Assembly: GCF_000739015.1 (NCBI RefSeq) | Contig: NZ_JPUG01000062.1 | Span: 62,001-126,000 of the forward strand | Source: Microvirga sp. BSC39 | GTDB lineage: Bacteria; Pseudomonadota; Alphaproteobacteria; Rhizobiales; Beijerinckiaceae | DNA length: 64,000 bases | Direction of reading: 5' to 3' | Shown here: in pieces, positions 1 through 8,344 of the stretch | Position numbering within the stretch: position 1 is the stretch's first letter | Layout: every line of letters begins with the position of its first letter | The notes under the pieces: model-generated | What the model was told of the DNA's origin: nothing | Seen by the model: only the letters and a program-made list of their open reading frames with translations | Databases searched by the model: none | Program-made: the position numbers and the translations under genes

Positions 1-222
1 GGCCGGAGCGTCAGCGGAGGGGAAGGGAATCCACTTGCACACGCGGCGCCATGGATCCCCTTCCCTCGCTCCGCTCGCCGGGGATGACATCCTCTCCGGG
101 ATGGCCGCACTTGTTGCGGCCATCCACGTCATTGAACCGCTGCGCCATAAAAACGTGGATGCCCGGGACAAGCCCGGGCATGACGATCTATTGGAACTAC
201 AGATGGTGAATTGGCCGGCTCT
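1..222. other. Non-coding start of window with repeat-like sequence
   Basis: No credible gene lies here. The stretch holds GGGAAGGG near the left and CCCTTCCC near position 60, which can pair, followed by a CGCTCCGCTCGCCGGGGATG block, and then a second palindrome at 159-181. Small reading frames here translate to the VDARDKPGHD-type peptides that come from dispersed alphaproteobacterial intergenic repeats, so I read them as repeats and not genes. Confidence 0.55.
159..181. repeat. Short palindromic repeat (ATGCCCGGG / CCCGGGCAT)
   Basis: A perfect 9-bp inverted repeat (159-167 and 173-181) with a 5-base loop ACAAG. This stem-loop core is familiar from dispersed repeats in Rhizobiales genomes. 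It lies beyond the 3' end of the minus-strand lipoprotein gene and could act as an mRNA 3'-end structure. Copy number elsewhere in the genome cannot be seen from here. Confidence 0.6.
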
Positions 223-897
223 TTAAGCCGGTGTCCGGTCTTCACCCGCCGCGGCGGTGCCCGGGTCCTCGCGGCGCGGCAGCTGGCTGCCGCTGACCCA
301 GCGGACGATGTCGAGCATGACGACCGAGAGCGCCTCGTCGAGGGCGCGGGCCGCATTCGGGGCGTCGACGGTGCTGGCGGGAATATTGGCGCGGAAGATC
401 CGGCCATTGACGATGCGTCCGTCCCGGTCGCTGACGATCTTCACGGAAATCTCGGCGACCGCCTGGTTGTCCGGCGTCGCAATCTCGAAGCGCCGCAGCT
501 CGGACACGAGTTGGACGTCCGCCACCGCCCCGCTGCTCGGGCGGGAGACCCCCCGCAACTGGGAGGAATTCTCGAAGGTATTGATCAGCCGGGTCTGAAC
601 CAGGCGGGGCAGATTGTCGGCCCACTGCCCTCCTCCGATGAACGACACGGAGCCGCTGGCATCCTTCACCAGAATCTGCTGGGTCGAGAGCTGCTGCAGG
701 GCCGCAGGCTCGTTCACCAGAACCTGAACGCCGGCAGCCCCCCGGATCCGGGCGGACGGCGCCGAGAGATCGAAGGTTGCGGGCGCGGGCGCCGACGAGC
801 AGGCGCCTGTCAGGGCAGCCAGCAGCGCCACCGGGGCAAGACGCCGGAGCAGGCAGGCTCGATCAGTCTGGGGAGTTACCACGGAGGATCCACGCAT
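223..897 (-). CDS. ABC-type transport auxiliary lipoprotein (PqiC/ABC_trans_aux-like)
   Basis: 224 aa. The N-terminus carries arginines, a hydrophobic stretch and a lipobox LTGAC (Cys about residue 33), so this should be a lipoprotein. The body resembles the ABC_trans_aux (DUF330) family, found as the last gene of MCE/Mla/Pqi operons and thought to bridge the MCE protein to the outer membrane. It starts 9 bases after the stop of the MCE gene, so it is very probably the distal gene of the same minus-strand operon. The ribosome binding site of the chosen ATG is weak, and translational coupling is likely. Family assignment rests on the lipobox, the size and the operon position. Confidence 0.8.
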   Translation of the reverse strand: MRGSSVVTPQTDRACLLRRLAPVALLAALTGACSSAPAPATFDLSAPSARIRGAAGVQVLVNEPAALQQLSTQQILVKDASGSVSFIGGGQWADNLPRLVQTRLINTFENSSQLRGVSRPSSGAVADVQLVSELRRFEIATPDNQAVAEISVKIVSDRDGRIVNGRIFRANIPASTVDAPNAARALDEALSVVMLDIVRWVSGSQLPRREDPGTAAAGEDRTPA

Positions 898-906
898 ACT
901 GGTTAC

Positions 907-2484
907 TTAACGGCGTCCATTGTACTCGGGGAGGTTCGAACGGCCACCGAAAAGAAACTGCTGTGGATTACGCTCGATGCTGCGCACCGCGCGGCTGATA
1001 TCCCCCAGCGTCCGGCGCCCCTCGACGGCCAGCGCCTCGTATTCCCGCAGGCCCGAATCCGTGAAGCGGCCAACACCGGAGAGAACGCCCTGGATGCCTT
1101 CGGTCCGGGCGTTGAGGTCGTTGGCAAGCTCCCGCACGGAAACAGCAGCGGCACGGATTTCGTCGAAGGCACCCTTGCCAGATTCCCCAGAGGCAGACCC
1201 GAGGAACTTCTCGGCTCCGGCCAGAACACCGTCGATGCGGTTAGCCGACTTGTTCAGCTTCTCGGTGATCGAGCGCGCCTCCTGGATCGCCTTGTCCACG
1301 TCAGGGCTGCGGCGGCTCAGGGTCTGGGTGAACGTGTCGATGTTGTCGACGGTGCGCCCGACCTTGGCCGGGTCGACAGCCTGGGCGAGTTCGGCGATCT
1401 CACCCACGGCCCTGTCCAGCTTGGGCGCGGTGACGTTGAGAGACGCGATCAGGCTTGCGGCATCCCGGAGGGCATTATTGATTGTCTCGCGGTTCTCCCC
1501 GAGAGCCCTCGTGAAGTTGTCCGTATTCTCGACGATGCGGGAGACGCGCTGCCCATCGATGGAGCTCGCCAGCTCCTCGACCTTGTCGACTGTACGTCCG
1601 ACCTTAGCCGGGTCGACGGCCTTGGCGATGTTCGAAATGTCGCCCACAGCGCTGTCGAGCTTGGGCGCGGTCTCATTGAGGCGAGCGACAAGGCTGTCGG
1701 CATTGCGCAGGGTGTTCTCGACCGCCTGCCGGCTCTCGCCCAGAGCCACGGTGAAGCCTTCCACATTCTCGACGATGCGCGTCACACGCTGCGGATCGAC
1801 CGCGCGCACTACCTCGTCCACGTTGGTGGCGAGCGTCTCGAGCTTCTCGGCCAGGGGACCGACCTTCTCGGCCGCCTGTCCCACCTGGGCCAGGAAGCGG
1901 TCGATGCCCTCCGCATTCTCGCCCAGAGCCTGAGAGAAGCGCTCCACGTTCTGAATCGTCCGGCTGATGGAGCCTTCGTTGTCGGTCACGACCCGGCCCA
2001 CGCGCTCCAGCACATCATCGGCCCGGCGGGCGATGTTGCGGGCGCTCTCGATGAGGTCCTGGAAGTCGGAGCGGTCGGCGAAGATCGTTGGCATGGGCTG
2101 GCCGGGGCCGGCGACCAGCGGAGGCGCTCCCGCCTCGCCGCCGGTCAGGCCCACATTCGCAACGCCGGTCAGGCCCTGGTATTCAAGGCGGGCGCGGGTG
2201 TCGGCCCGGATCGGCGTGCTGCTGTTGACGGACGCGATGGCCACCACCCGGCGCGGATCCTCCGGCAGGAGCTCCAGGGTCGACACCTCGCCGACCCGCA
2301 GGCCGTTGAAGGACACGCTCGATCCCTGTGAAAGACCCGAGACGGAGCCGGAAAACACGATGCGGATCGCCTGGCGCGCCTGGCCGCGCTCGCCACCGGA
2401 GAACCAATAGACGAATCCGAAGGCCGCCGCGATCACCGCCAGGGTGAAGAGACCGATCAAGGCGTAATTTGCACGCGTTTCCAT
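907..2484 (-). CDS. MlaD-family MCE protein with long helical repeats
   Basis: 525 aa. One N-terminal transmembrane helix (about residues 8-28), then a single MCE domain (about 40-120), then a long heptad-rich tail that probably forms helical or coiled structure. It is the periplasmic substrate-binding component of an Mla-type lipid transporter. The tail holds an in-frame tandem duplication of 80 residues (229-308 and 309-388). Start: I chose ATG 2484, with AAGGG upstream and METRANYALIG giving a normal MCE N-terminus. An upstream ATG at 2553 would overlap the ATPase gene and add unrelated residues. It lies 8 bases after the ATPase gene. Confidence 0.9.
   Translation of the reverse strand: METRANYALIGLFTLAVIAAAFGFVYWFSGGERGQARQAIRIVFSGSVSGLSQGSSVSFNGLRVGEVSTLELLPEDPRRVVAIASVNSSTPIRADTRARLEYQGLTGVANVGLTGGEAGAPPLVAGPGQPMPTIFADRSDFQDLIESARNIARRADDVLERVGRVVTDNEGSISRTIQNVERFSQALGENAEGIDRFLAQVGQAAEKVGPLAEKLETLATNVDEVVRAVDPQRVTRIVENVEGFTVALGESRQAVENTLRNADSLVARLNETAPKLDSAVGDISNIAKAVDPAKVGRTVDKVEELASSIDGQRVSRIVENTDNFTRALGENRETINNALRDAASLIASLNVTAPKLDRAVGEIAELAQAVDPAKVGRTVDNIDTFTQTLSRRSPDVDKAIQEARSITEKLNKSANRIDGVLAGAEKFLGSASGESGKGAFDEIRAAAVSVRELANDLNARTEGIQGVLSGVGRFTDSGLREYEALAVEGRRTLGDISRAVRSIERNPQQFLFGGRSNLPEYNGRR
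1321..1800 (-). repeat. Two tandem 240-bp in-frame repeats inside the MCE gene
   Basis: The unit at 1800-1561 and the unit at 1560-1321 are each exactly 240 bases (80 codons). Each begins with a VDPQRV/IDGQRV-like hexad, carries TAPKLD and AVG midway, and contains VDPAKVGRTVD near its end. Both protein and DNA are similar. A partial third unit may follow. This looks like an internal duplication that lengthened the helical tail. Confidence 0.85.
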
Positions 2485-2492
2485 CGTTACCC

Positions 2493-3296
2493 TTACGCGC
2501 CGCCGGTCATGACCGCGCGTGCCCGTTTCCCATGAAAATAAGAGCGAAGCCACGGATGGTCCGAGGCCAGCATCGCCTCGATGGGACCCTCCGCAAGGAT
2601 CTTTCCCTCGCCCAAAGCCGCTATCCGGTCGCAGACCGAGTAAAGGCTGTCCAGGTCATGGGTTACCATGAATACGGTCAGCCCTAAAGTCCGCTGTAAC
2701 GTCGCAATGAGGTCGTCGAACTCGCCGGCGCCGATGGGGTCGAGGCCGGAGGTCGGCTCGTCGAGGAAGACGATTTCCGGATCGAGGGCCAGCGCCCGGG
2801 CCAGCGCCGCGCGCTTGATCATGCCGCCCGACAGCTCGGAGGGCAGCTTGTCGGCGGCATCCGGGTTCAGGCCCACCATCTCGATCTTGAGCATGGCCAG
2901 CTCGTCGAGCAGCCGGTCCGACAGGCGCAGATATTCGCGCATCGGCACCTGAATGTTCTGCTTTACGGTGAGCGCCGAGAAGAGGGCGCCCTGCTGGAAC
3001 AGCACGCCCCAGTGGCGCTCCAGCTGCCGGCGCTCGTCCGAGGACAGCTCGTCGAGGTTCTGGCCCAGCACCTCGATGGTGCCGGCGCGCTTGGAGACGA
3101 GCCCGAGGATGGCGCGGGTCAGGACCGACTTGCCCTGGCCGGAGCCTCCGACGAACCCCAGGATCTCGCCGCGATACACATCGAGGTCGAGCCCCTTGAG
3201 GATGGTCTTTTCCCCGAAGCCGACCTCCACGCCGCGGGCGCGGATGATCACCTCGCGGTTCTTCGTCGGTTCGGGGTGGCGGCGCTCGAGCATCAT
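2493..3296 (-). CDS. Mla-type ABC transporter ATP-binding protein (MlaF-like)
   Basis: 267 aa. A typical ABC ATPase: Walker A GGSGQGKS, a Q-loop at LFQQGALF, signature LSGGM, Walker B IVFLDEPTSGLDP and the switch His in VTHDLD. The SGGM signature and the GGSGQGKS P-loop are typical of MlaF/Ttg2A proteins. It energises phospholipid movement across the inner membrane with the MlaE permease. Start: ATG 3296 lies one base after the permease stop (TGAGATG); ATG 3293 is equally possible, and the upstream ATG 3329 would overlap the permease gene by 32 bases. Confidence 0.93.
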   Translation of the reverse strand: MMLERRHPEPTKNREVIIRARGVEVGFGEKTILKGLDLDVYRGEILGFVGGSGQGKSVLTRAILGLVSKRAGTIEVLGQNLDELSSDERRQLERHWGVLFQQGALFSALTVKQNIQVPMREYLRLSDRLLDELAMLKIEMVGLNPDAADKLPSELSGGMIKRAALARALALDPEIVFLDEPTSGLDPIGAGEFDDLIATLQRTLGLTVFMVTHDLDSLYSVCDRIAALGEGKILAEGPIEAMLASDHPWLRSYFHGKRARAVMTGGA

Positions 3297-3297
3297 C

Positions 3298-4407
3298 TCA
3301 GAAATTGATCGCTGCAAAGAACATGGCAAAAAGGCCGTCGAGGACGATGACCATGAAGATGGCCTTCACCACCGAGGAGGTGACGTGGCGTCCGAGGGAC
3401 TCGGCGGAGCCTGCGACCGCCATACCTTCCAGCGTGGCGATGATCCCGATGACCACCGCCATGAAGGGTGCCTTGATGAGGCCGACCAGGAAGGTGTTCA
3501 GGCTCACCGCGGCCCTGAGACGGTCGAGAAAGATGTCGGGGCTGATGCCGCCATAGACCCAGGTGGTCAACCCGCCGCCCACGAGGGCCGCGATGGACGC
3601 GATGAAGGTCAGGAGCGGCAGACCGATGATCAGCGCCAGGACTCTCGGGACGATCAGGACCTCGATGGGGTCGAGCCCCATGACCCGCAGGGCGTCGATC
3701 TCCTCGCGCATCTTCATGGAGCCGATTTCGGCGGTGAACGCCGAGCCGGACCGGCCCGCGACCATGATGGAGGTCAAGAGCACGCCCAGTTCTCGCAGGA
3801 CCAGGATGCCGATCAGGTCGATGACGAAGGGCGTCGCGCCGAACTTGATCAGCTGGAAGATACCCTGCTGGGACACGATGCAGCCGACCAGGAACGAGAT
3901 CAGCACGATGATGGGCACGCCGCGATAGGCGATCTGCTCCAGCTGGTTGATCACCGCGACGCCCCGGAAGCGGCGGGGATGGATGACCACGCGCACCATC
4001 GCGGAGACGAGTTCGCCCAAGAACCCGACACCGCCGACCAGATCCTTGCCGGCCCCGGCCACGCTCTGGCCCACATCGACGAGGAAATCGACCGAGCGGG
4101 CATGCCGGGGCTTCGGCTTGCCCTCGAAGTCGCGGTAGGCCGCCTCCTCCAGGAGGATCTTCTGCTCCGGCGAGGCATTGGCGAAATCCGCCTGCCCCCT
4201 GGCCGACAGCTCATGGCGGGTCCGGTCGAGGGTCCAGGCGCCGAGGGTATCGAGCCGCTCGACGCCGCTGAGATCGAAGAGAACGGGGAAGCTGGCGGCT
4301 TCCGCCTCGATCTCGCCGACAAGAGCCTCGACCCGCTGGGCATGCGGCGCCGTCCAGGGACCGGACAGACGCACAACCGTCTGCCCGCCTGCGCGGTCGA
4401 TCGTCAT
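3298..4407 (-). CDS. MlaE-family lipid ABC transporter permease with N-terminal STAS domain
   Basis: 369 aa. The first 100 or so residues form a STAS-like domain (MlaB-like, around VLFDLSGVERLDTLGAW), and the rest is the MlaE/YrbE permease with the family signature GRSGSAFTAEIGSM and several transmembrane helices. Fusing MlaB to MlaE is common in alphaproteobacteria. It is the first gene of the four-gene lipid transport operon. Start: ATG 4407 begins the STAS domain, with AAGGG upstream. An in-frame ATG at 4524 would add 39 residues with no family resemblance and fill most of the divergent promoter region. Confidence 0.88.
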   Translation of the reverse strand: MTIDRAGGQTVVRLSGPWTAPHAQRVEALVGEIEAEAASFPVLFDLSGVERLDTLGAWTLDRTRHELSARGQADFANASPEQKILLEEAAYRDFEGKPKPRHARSVDFLVDVGQSVAGAGKDLVGGVGFLGELVSAMVRVVIHPRRFRGVAVINQLEQIAYRGVPIIVLISFLVGCIVSQQGIFQLIKFGATPFVIDLIGILVLRELGVLLTSIMVAGRSGSAFTAEIGSMKMREEIDALRVMGLDPIEVLIVPRVLALIIGLPLLTFIASIAALVGGGLTTWVYGGISPDIFLDRLRAAVSLNTFLVGLIKAPFMAVVIGIIATLEGMAVAGSAESLGRHVTSSVVKAIFMVIVLDGLFAMFFAAINF

Positions 4408-4507
4408 GTCCGGCCCTTGAGCCAGGGTGCCCTGCGCCACGATTATCCCTTCGGCATTGATTCCGCTTGGTGATAGCGTGTCATTGCGCCACAAGTCGAG
4501 ACGAACT

Positions 4508-4549
4508 TCATCACGAGAAGCCAAGAGTCATCACGAGAAGTCACGAGAA
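4508..4549. repeat. Direct repeats just upstream of the epimerase gene
   Basis: TCATCACGAGAAG occurs at 4508-4520 and 4528-4540, a spacing of exactly 20 bases. A third partial copy, TCACGAGAA, is at 4541-4549, ending on the start codon. Two helical turns between copies would suit a regulator binding on one face, but a simple tandem duplication is equally possible. Confidence 0.6.
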
Positions 4550-5532
4550 TGCGTCAGCTCACCGTTTCCATCGACCGTTTCCCCATCGCCGGTAAGTTCA
4601 CCATCGCCCGGGGCTCCCGCACCGAGGCGGTCGTGGTCACCGCAACGATTACCGAAGGTGCAGCCGTCGGGCACGGGGAATGCGTGCCCTATCCGCGTTA
4701 CGGTGAGACGGTCGAGGGTGTGGCGGCGGCCATCGAGGCCATCCGCTCGCAGATCGAAGCAGGCCTGACCCGAGAAGCTCTCCAGAGTCTGATGCCGGCC
4801 GGTGCAGCCCGGAACGCGGTCGATTGCGCCCTCTGGGACCTCGACGCCAAGCGTTCCGGCATCCGCGCCCATGTGACCGCCGGCCTGACGCGATGGCCGC
4901 CGGTGACCACCGCCTACACGATCAGCCTCGACACCCCCGAAGGCATGGCCGAGGCCGCCGCAAAGGCTGCAGAGCGGCCGATCCTGAAGGTGAAGTTCGG
5001 GGCTCCCGACGGCGACATCGCGCGGATCAAGGCCGTGCGCGGGGCGGCTCCTCAGGCAACTCTGATCGCCGACGCCAACGAGGGCTGGACGGAAGCCAAT
5101 ATCGAGCAGCACCTCGCGGCCTGCGCCGAGGCGGGCTACGCCCTCGTCGAGCAGCCCCTGCCGGCCAAGGAAGACGGGTACTTAAGCCGGATCTCGCGTC
5201 CCGTGCCGATCCTGGCCGACGAGAGCGTGCACGACCGGGCGAGCCTTGACCGGCTGGTGGGGCTGTACGATCTCGTCAACATCAAGCTCGACAAGACCGG
5301 CGGCCTCACGGAGGCCCTGGCCCTGGCTGATGCGGCGGAGGCCAAGGGCTTTTCCATCATGATCGGCTGCATGGTCGGCACGTCGCTCGCCATGGCTCCG
5401 GCCCTGGTGCTGGCGCCTCGCTCCCGCTTCGTCGATCTGGACGGCCCGCTCCTGCTGGCCAAGGACCGGGAGCCCGGCCTGCGCTACGAGGGCAGCATTG
5501 TTTATCCGCCGGAGCCGGCCCTCTGGGGCTGA
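4549..5532 (+). CDS. dgcA: Dipeptide epimerase / N-acetyl-D-glutamate racemase-like enolase-superfamily enzyme
   Basis: 327 aa. An enolase-superfamily protein of the muconate-lactonizing subgroup. It shows KVKFG (the KxK acid/base lysine near residue 147), metal ligands in IADANEGW, VEQPLP and LADESVHD, and the second catalytic lysine in NIKLDKTGG. These match the L-Ala-D/L-Glu epimerase family, which in alphaproteobacteria includes the N-acetyl-D-Glu racemase DgcA; the sequence alone does not settle the substrate. It is divergent from the mla operon, with 141 bases between starts. Its 3' end overlaps the convergent MFS gene by 31 bases. The ribosome binding site is weak, buried in direct repeats. 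Confidence 0.85.
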   Translation: MRQLTVSIDRFPIAGKFTIARGSRTEAVVVTATITEGAAVGHGECVPYPRYGETVEGVAAAIEAIRSQIEAGLTREALQSLMPAGAARNAVDCALWDLDAKRSGIRAHVTAGLTRWPPVTTAYTISLDTPEGMAEAAAKAAERPILKVKFGAPDGDIARIKAVRGAAPQATLIADANEGWTEANIEQHLAACAEAGYALVEQPLPAKEDGYLSRISRPVPILADESVHDRASLDRLVGLYDLVNIKLDKTGGLTEALALADAAEAKGFSIMIGCMVGTSLAMAPALVLAPRSRFVDLDGPLLLAKDREPGLRYEGSIVYPPEPALWG

Positions 5533-6683
5533 GCTTTCTGCATCCGGATAACCACCAGCATCAGCAGAACCCCGATGCCCCCCAAGGGTGCCATCGCGGC
5601 GAACACGCCTGCTCCCATCTCGCTGTAGATCAGGCCGCTGACCATGGTGGACGCGGCCGTGGTCAGGGCCGCAAGCGACCCGTAGATGCCCTGCGCCCTG
5701 CCCCTCGCCTGCATCGGCGCGAGTGCCGTCAACGCCGCCATGGTGCCGATATGGGTGGCGGCGAAGGACAGGGCGTGCATGGCCTGGAGCACGAACATGA
5801 CCTCCACGCCGGGCTGGAGGGACATGATCGTGAAGCGGATCGCCGCCGCGGCCGATCCGATCAGGATGAGCCCCACGCCCGATCCGCGCCCGACCGCCCG
5901 GCCGAGGAAGATGAAAACCAGGATTTCGGTGATCACGCCCGCGGCCCAGAAATAGCCGATGATCTCATCGGAGAAGCCGATGGAGCGCCAGTAGATGCTG
6001 GCGAAAGCGTTGAGTGCGCCATGACTGCCCTGGGTCATGGCCCCGGCGAGCAGCACGATCCAGAGGATTGTCGACAGCCTCGGAGGCGTCCGATCCTTCT
6101 CGGGCTCATCCTCGGCTGAGGCCTCGGGGACGTCCTGAGGAACCACCATGAGGGTGGCGACGATGCCCAGGACCGGGATGAGCATCAGGGCAACGATCAC
6201 GGCATCCGCCCCGAACGCCCCCACCAGATAGCCGCCGACGATGTTGGTTATGAAGAAGGCCACCGAGCCGGCGCCCCTGATCCGGCCGTAGTTCAAGCCG
6301 GGATGCTTCTGGACCGCATTGGTGGAGACGAGGTCGTTGCCGGGGATGATGCAGGACTGCGCAACGGCCACGAGGGCCACGAGAGCGATGATCGCGATGC
6401 TGCTGTCGCTGAGCAGGAACAAGGGAAAGCCGATCAGCTGGCCCAGGTGGCTTGCCAGGAGAAGCCGCCGCGCCCCGAGGGAGCGATCCGCGAGGCTCAT
6501 GAGCGGCGCGGTCGCCAGGATGCGCACGACGATGGGAATGGCAACCACGAACCCGATCAGCGTGGGAGACAGGTACTTGCTCTGCAGCCAGAGCGGGAAG
6601 AACGGCAGGTACATCCCATGACTGGTGAAGCTGGCGGCCTGGAGGGCGCCCAGCCGAAGTTCGAGAGCAGTGAGCGGACGCAT
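5502..6683 (-). CDS. MFS transporter (HcaT/MFS_1-like)
   Basis: 393 aa with about twelve hydrophobic segments, and an N-terminal region (SFTSHGMYLPFFPLWL) resembling the phenylpropionate permease HcaT/LacY-like branch of the major facilitator superfamily. The central cytoplasmic loop (about residues 190-205) is acidic and charged (EDEPEKDR). An inner-membrane carrier; substrate unknown. It overlaps the convergent epimerase gene by 31 bases, and its start lies only 26 bases from the start of the divergent hypothetical gene, so the promoters must overlap. Confidence 0.85.
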   Translation of the reverse strand: MRPLTALELRLGALQAASFTSHGMYLPFFPLWLQSKYLSPTLIGFVVAIPIVVRILATAPLMSLADRSLGARRLLLASHLGQLIGFPLFLLSDSSIAIIALVALVAVAQSCIIPGNDLVSTNAVQKHPGLNYGRIRGAGSVAFFITNIVGGYLVGAFGADAVIVALMLIPVLGIVATLMVVPQDVPEASAEDEPEKDRTPPRLSTILWIVLLAGAMTQGSHGALNAFASIYWRSIGFSDEIIGYFWAAGVITEILVFIFLGRAVGRGSGVGLILIGSAAAAIRFTIMSLQPGVEVMFVLQAMHALSFAATHIGTMAALTALAPMQARGRAQGIYGSLAALTTAASTMVSGLIYSEMGAGVFAAMAPLGGIGVLLMLVVIRMQKAQPQRAGSGG

Positions 6684-6709
6684 CGCGGGCAGGGTCTTCC
6701 GGGGCCAGA

Positions 6710-7330
6710 ATGGCTCAAATCAACAAGAATACGGTGCAGGACGCCCTCTCTAAAGCGTTAGAGGGGTTGAGCATGCAGCCGCTTTGGACCCATCTGATGG
6801 GAGAGTGGAATCAGACCCTGGCGCAGATGGACCCCGGCACCATGCCCGATGAAGAGACAGACGTCACGCTCGGCGACCTGGATTTCGACACCATCGAAGC
6901 CGCCGTCATGGAAACCGCCCGTGGCCGCTGGTTCCTGAAGGAATATGCCAGGCGCAACCGCAACGCCGATACCCTGGCCGTGCTGGAGGCCCTGTACCGT
7001 CTGAAGGACAGGCCGCTGGATCCCAGCACCGTCGCTCCCCTCAAAAAGCACCTGGAGGAGATGGCCGCCACCATCCGGCGGACCATGGAGGAGGTGCGAT
7101 CCTTACCCACGACCGAGTCAGCCGAATTGTCGGAGGCGGAGCTGCAGCAGGCCGCCGAACAGCGCATCCGGCAGATGATCCGGACGCTCCTCTATCTCGA
7201 AGGTCGAATCCAGAACATGATCGGCCTCGACAAGGTCGAGATCGAGCGCACCGACGTCTCGTTGGAAGCCGGCCCTTTCGACGGTGAGAAGGCCCGGCAC
7301 CTTCATCCTCACCCTGCTTTCCTGATGTAA
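6710..7330 (+). CDS. Conserved hypothetical protein with RGRWFLKEYARRNR motif
   Basis: 206 aa, soluble, acidic in the first half, no signal peptide or membrane helix. The motif ETARGRWFLKEYARRNRNADT (about residues 67-87) is one I recognise from uncharacterised alphaproteobacterial proteins. The middle and C-terminal parts are rich in helix-forming heptads (MAATIRRTMEEVRSL, AEQRIRQMIRTLL). Function unknown. The start is uncertain: ATG 6710 has no strong ribosome binding site, and later ATGs exist. It converges on the glycosyltransferase gene with a 6-base gap. Confidence 0.7.
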   Translation: MAQINKNTVQDALSKALEGLSMQPLWTHLMGEWNQTLAQMDPGTMPDEETDVTLGDLDFDTIEAAVMETARGRWFLKEYARRNRNADTLAVLEALYRLKDRPLDPSTVAPLKKHLEEMAATIRRTMEEVRSLPTTESAELSEAELQQAAEQRIRQMIRTLLYLEGRIQNMIGLDKVEIERTDVSLEAGPFDGEKARHLHPHPAFLM

Positions 7331-7336
7331 CGAAGG

Positions 7337-8344
7337 CTACTGCCCCAAGTGGGCGATCTCGATGTTGGAGAAGAACTGCCGGGCGCTCTCCTGCCACGTG
7401 AAGGTCTCTCCATAGGCCCGGCAACGATCCCGGGGGATGTCGAGCGCCGCGAGGGCTGCCTCCTGCAGATCCTCCTTGAGGCATCCGCATCCGGAGGAGC
7501 CGATCACATCCATGGGTCCCGTCACCGGAAAGGCCGCGATCGGCAGTCCGGAGGCGAGCGCTTCCAGCAGGACGATGCCGAAGGTGTCGGTGAGGCTCGG
7601 GAAGACGAACACATCCGCCGAGGCATAGACCCGCGCGAGATCCTCGCCCGTCAGCGGGCCGAGAAACCGGACTGCAGGGTACTTGACCTCAAGCTCCGGA
7701 CGCGACGGGCCATCGCCGACGACAACCTTGGTGCCTGGAAGGTCCAGTCGCAGAAAAGCCTCCAGGTTCTTCTCCACGGCGACGCGTCCCACATAGAGGA
7801 AGACGGGCGCCGCCGCGTCCAGAACCCTCTCGTTGCGGGGCCGGAACAGGGTCGTGTCGACGCCGCGCGTCCAGCGCATGATGTTCCTGAAGCCGCGTCC
7901 GGTCAGCTCCCGCTCGAGGGAGGGCGTGCTGACCATCATGGCGCGGGCGCTTTGATGGAAGCGCCGAAGTGCCCGGTAGGACCAAGTTTCGGGAATGGGC
8001 GTGCGGGCTGCAACGTATTCGGGAAAGCGTGTGTGATAGCTGGTGGTGAAAGCCCGCCCCTGCCGAGAGCACGCCAGGCGCACGGCAAGCCCAATCGGCC
8101 CCTCGGTCGCAATGTGGACGTGGGTGGGCCTCACCTCGTCGAGGATGCGAGCGATGCTTCCCGGCGTTGCCAGGGAGAGGCGGATTTCCGGGTAGGTCGG
8201 CATGGGAAAGGAGCGGAACCGCTCCGGCGTCAGAAAGACGACTTCGGTGCCGAAGCGCGGCGCCTCCTCGGCCATGTGCTCCAGTGAGCGCACCACCCCG
8301 TTGATCTGCGGCCGCCATGCATCCGTGGCGATCAGCACGCGCAT
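7337..8344 (-). CDS. GT4-family glycosyltransferase (mannosyltransferase-like)
   Basis: 335 aa. A GT-B fold group 1 glycosyltransferase: N-terminal DAWRPQINGVVRSL, central FLYVGRVAVEKNLEAFL, and C-terminal nucleotide-sugar motif FVFPSLTDTFGIVLLEALASGLP. This set resembles GDP-mannose-dependent alpha-mannosyltransferases (MgtA-like) that act on lipids. Its ATG overlaps the stop of the upstream metallophosphoesterase by one base (ATGA), so the two are translated together, which suggests a joint role in envelope lipid or glycolipid metabolism. The acceptor is unknown. Confidence 0.87.
   Translation of the reverse strand: MRVLIATDAWRPQINGVVRSLEHMAEEAPRFGTEVVFLTPERFRSFPMPTYPEIRLSLATPGSIARILDEVRPTHVHIATEGPIGLAVRLACSRQGRAFTTSYHTRFPEYVAARTPIPETWSYRALRRFHQSARAMMVSTPSLERELTGRGFRNIMRWTRGVDTTLFRPRNERVLDAAAPVFLYVGRVAVEKNLEAFLRLDLPGTKVVVGDGPSRPELEVKYPAVRFLGPLTGEDLARVYASADVFVFPSLTDTFGIVLLEALASGLPIAAFPVTGPMDVIGSSGCGCLKEDLQEAALAALDIPRDRCRAYGETFTWQESARQFFSNIEIAHLGQ

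Noticed and set aside
211-2331. A 706-codon plus-strand open frame
   Set aside because: It is the antisense shadow of the auxiliary lipoprotein and MCE genes; high GC content keeps the frame open, and the protein is of low-complexity composition without family resemblance.
2953-4473. A 506-codon plus-strand open frame
   Set aside because: Antisense of the ATPase and permease genes, rich in His, Asp and Gln as expected for a shadow frame.
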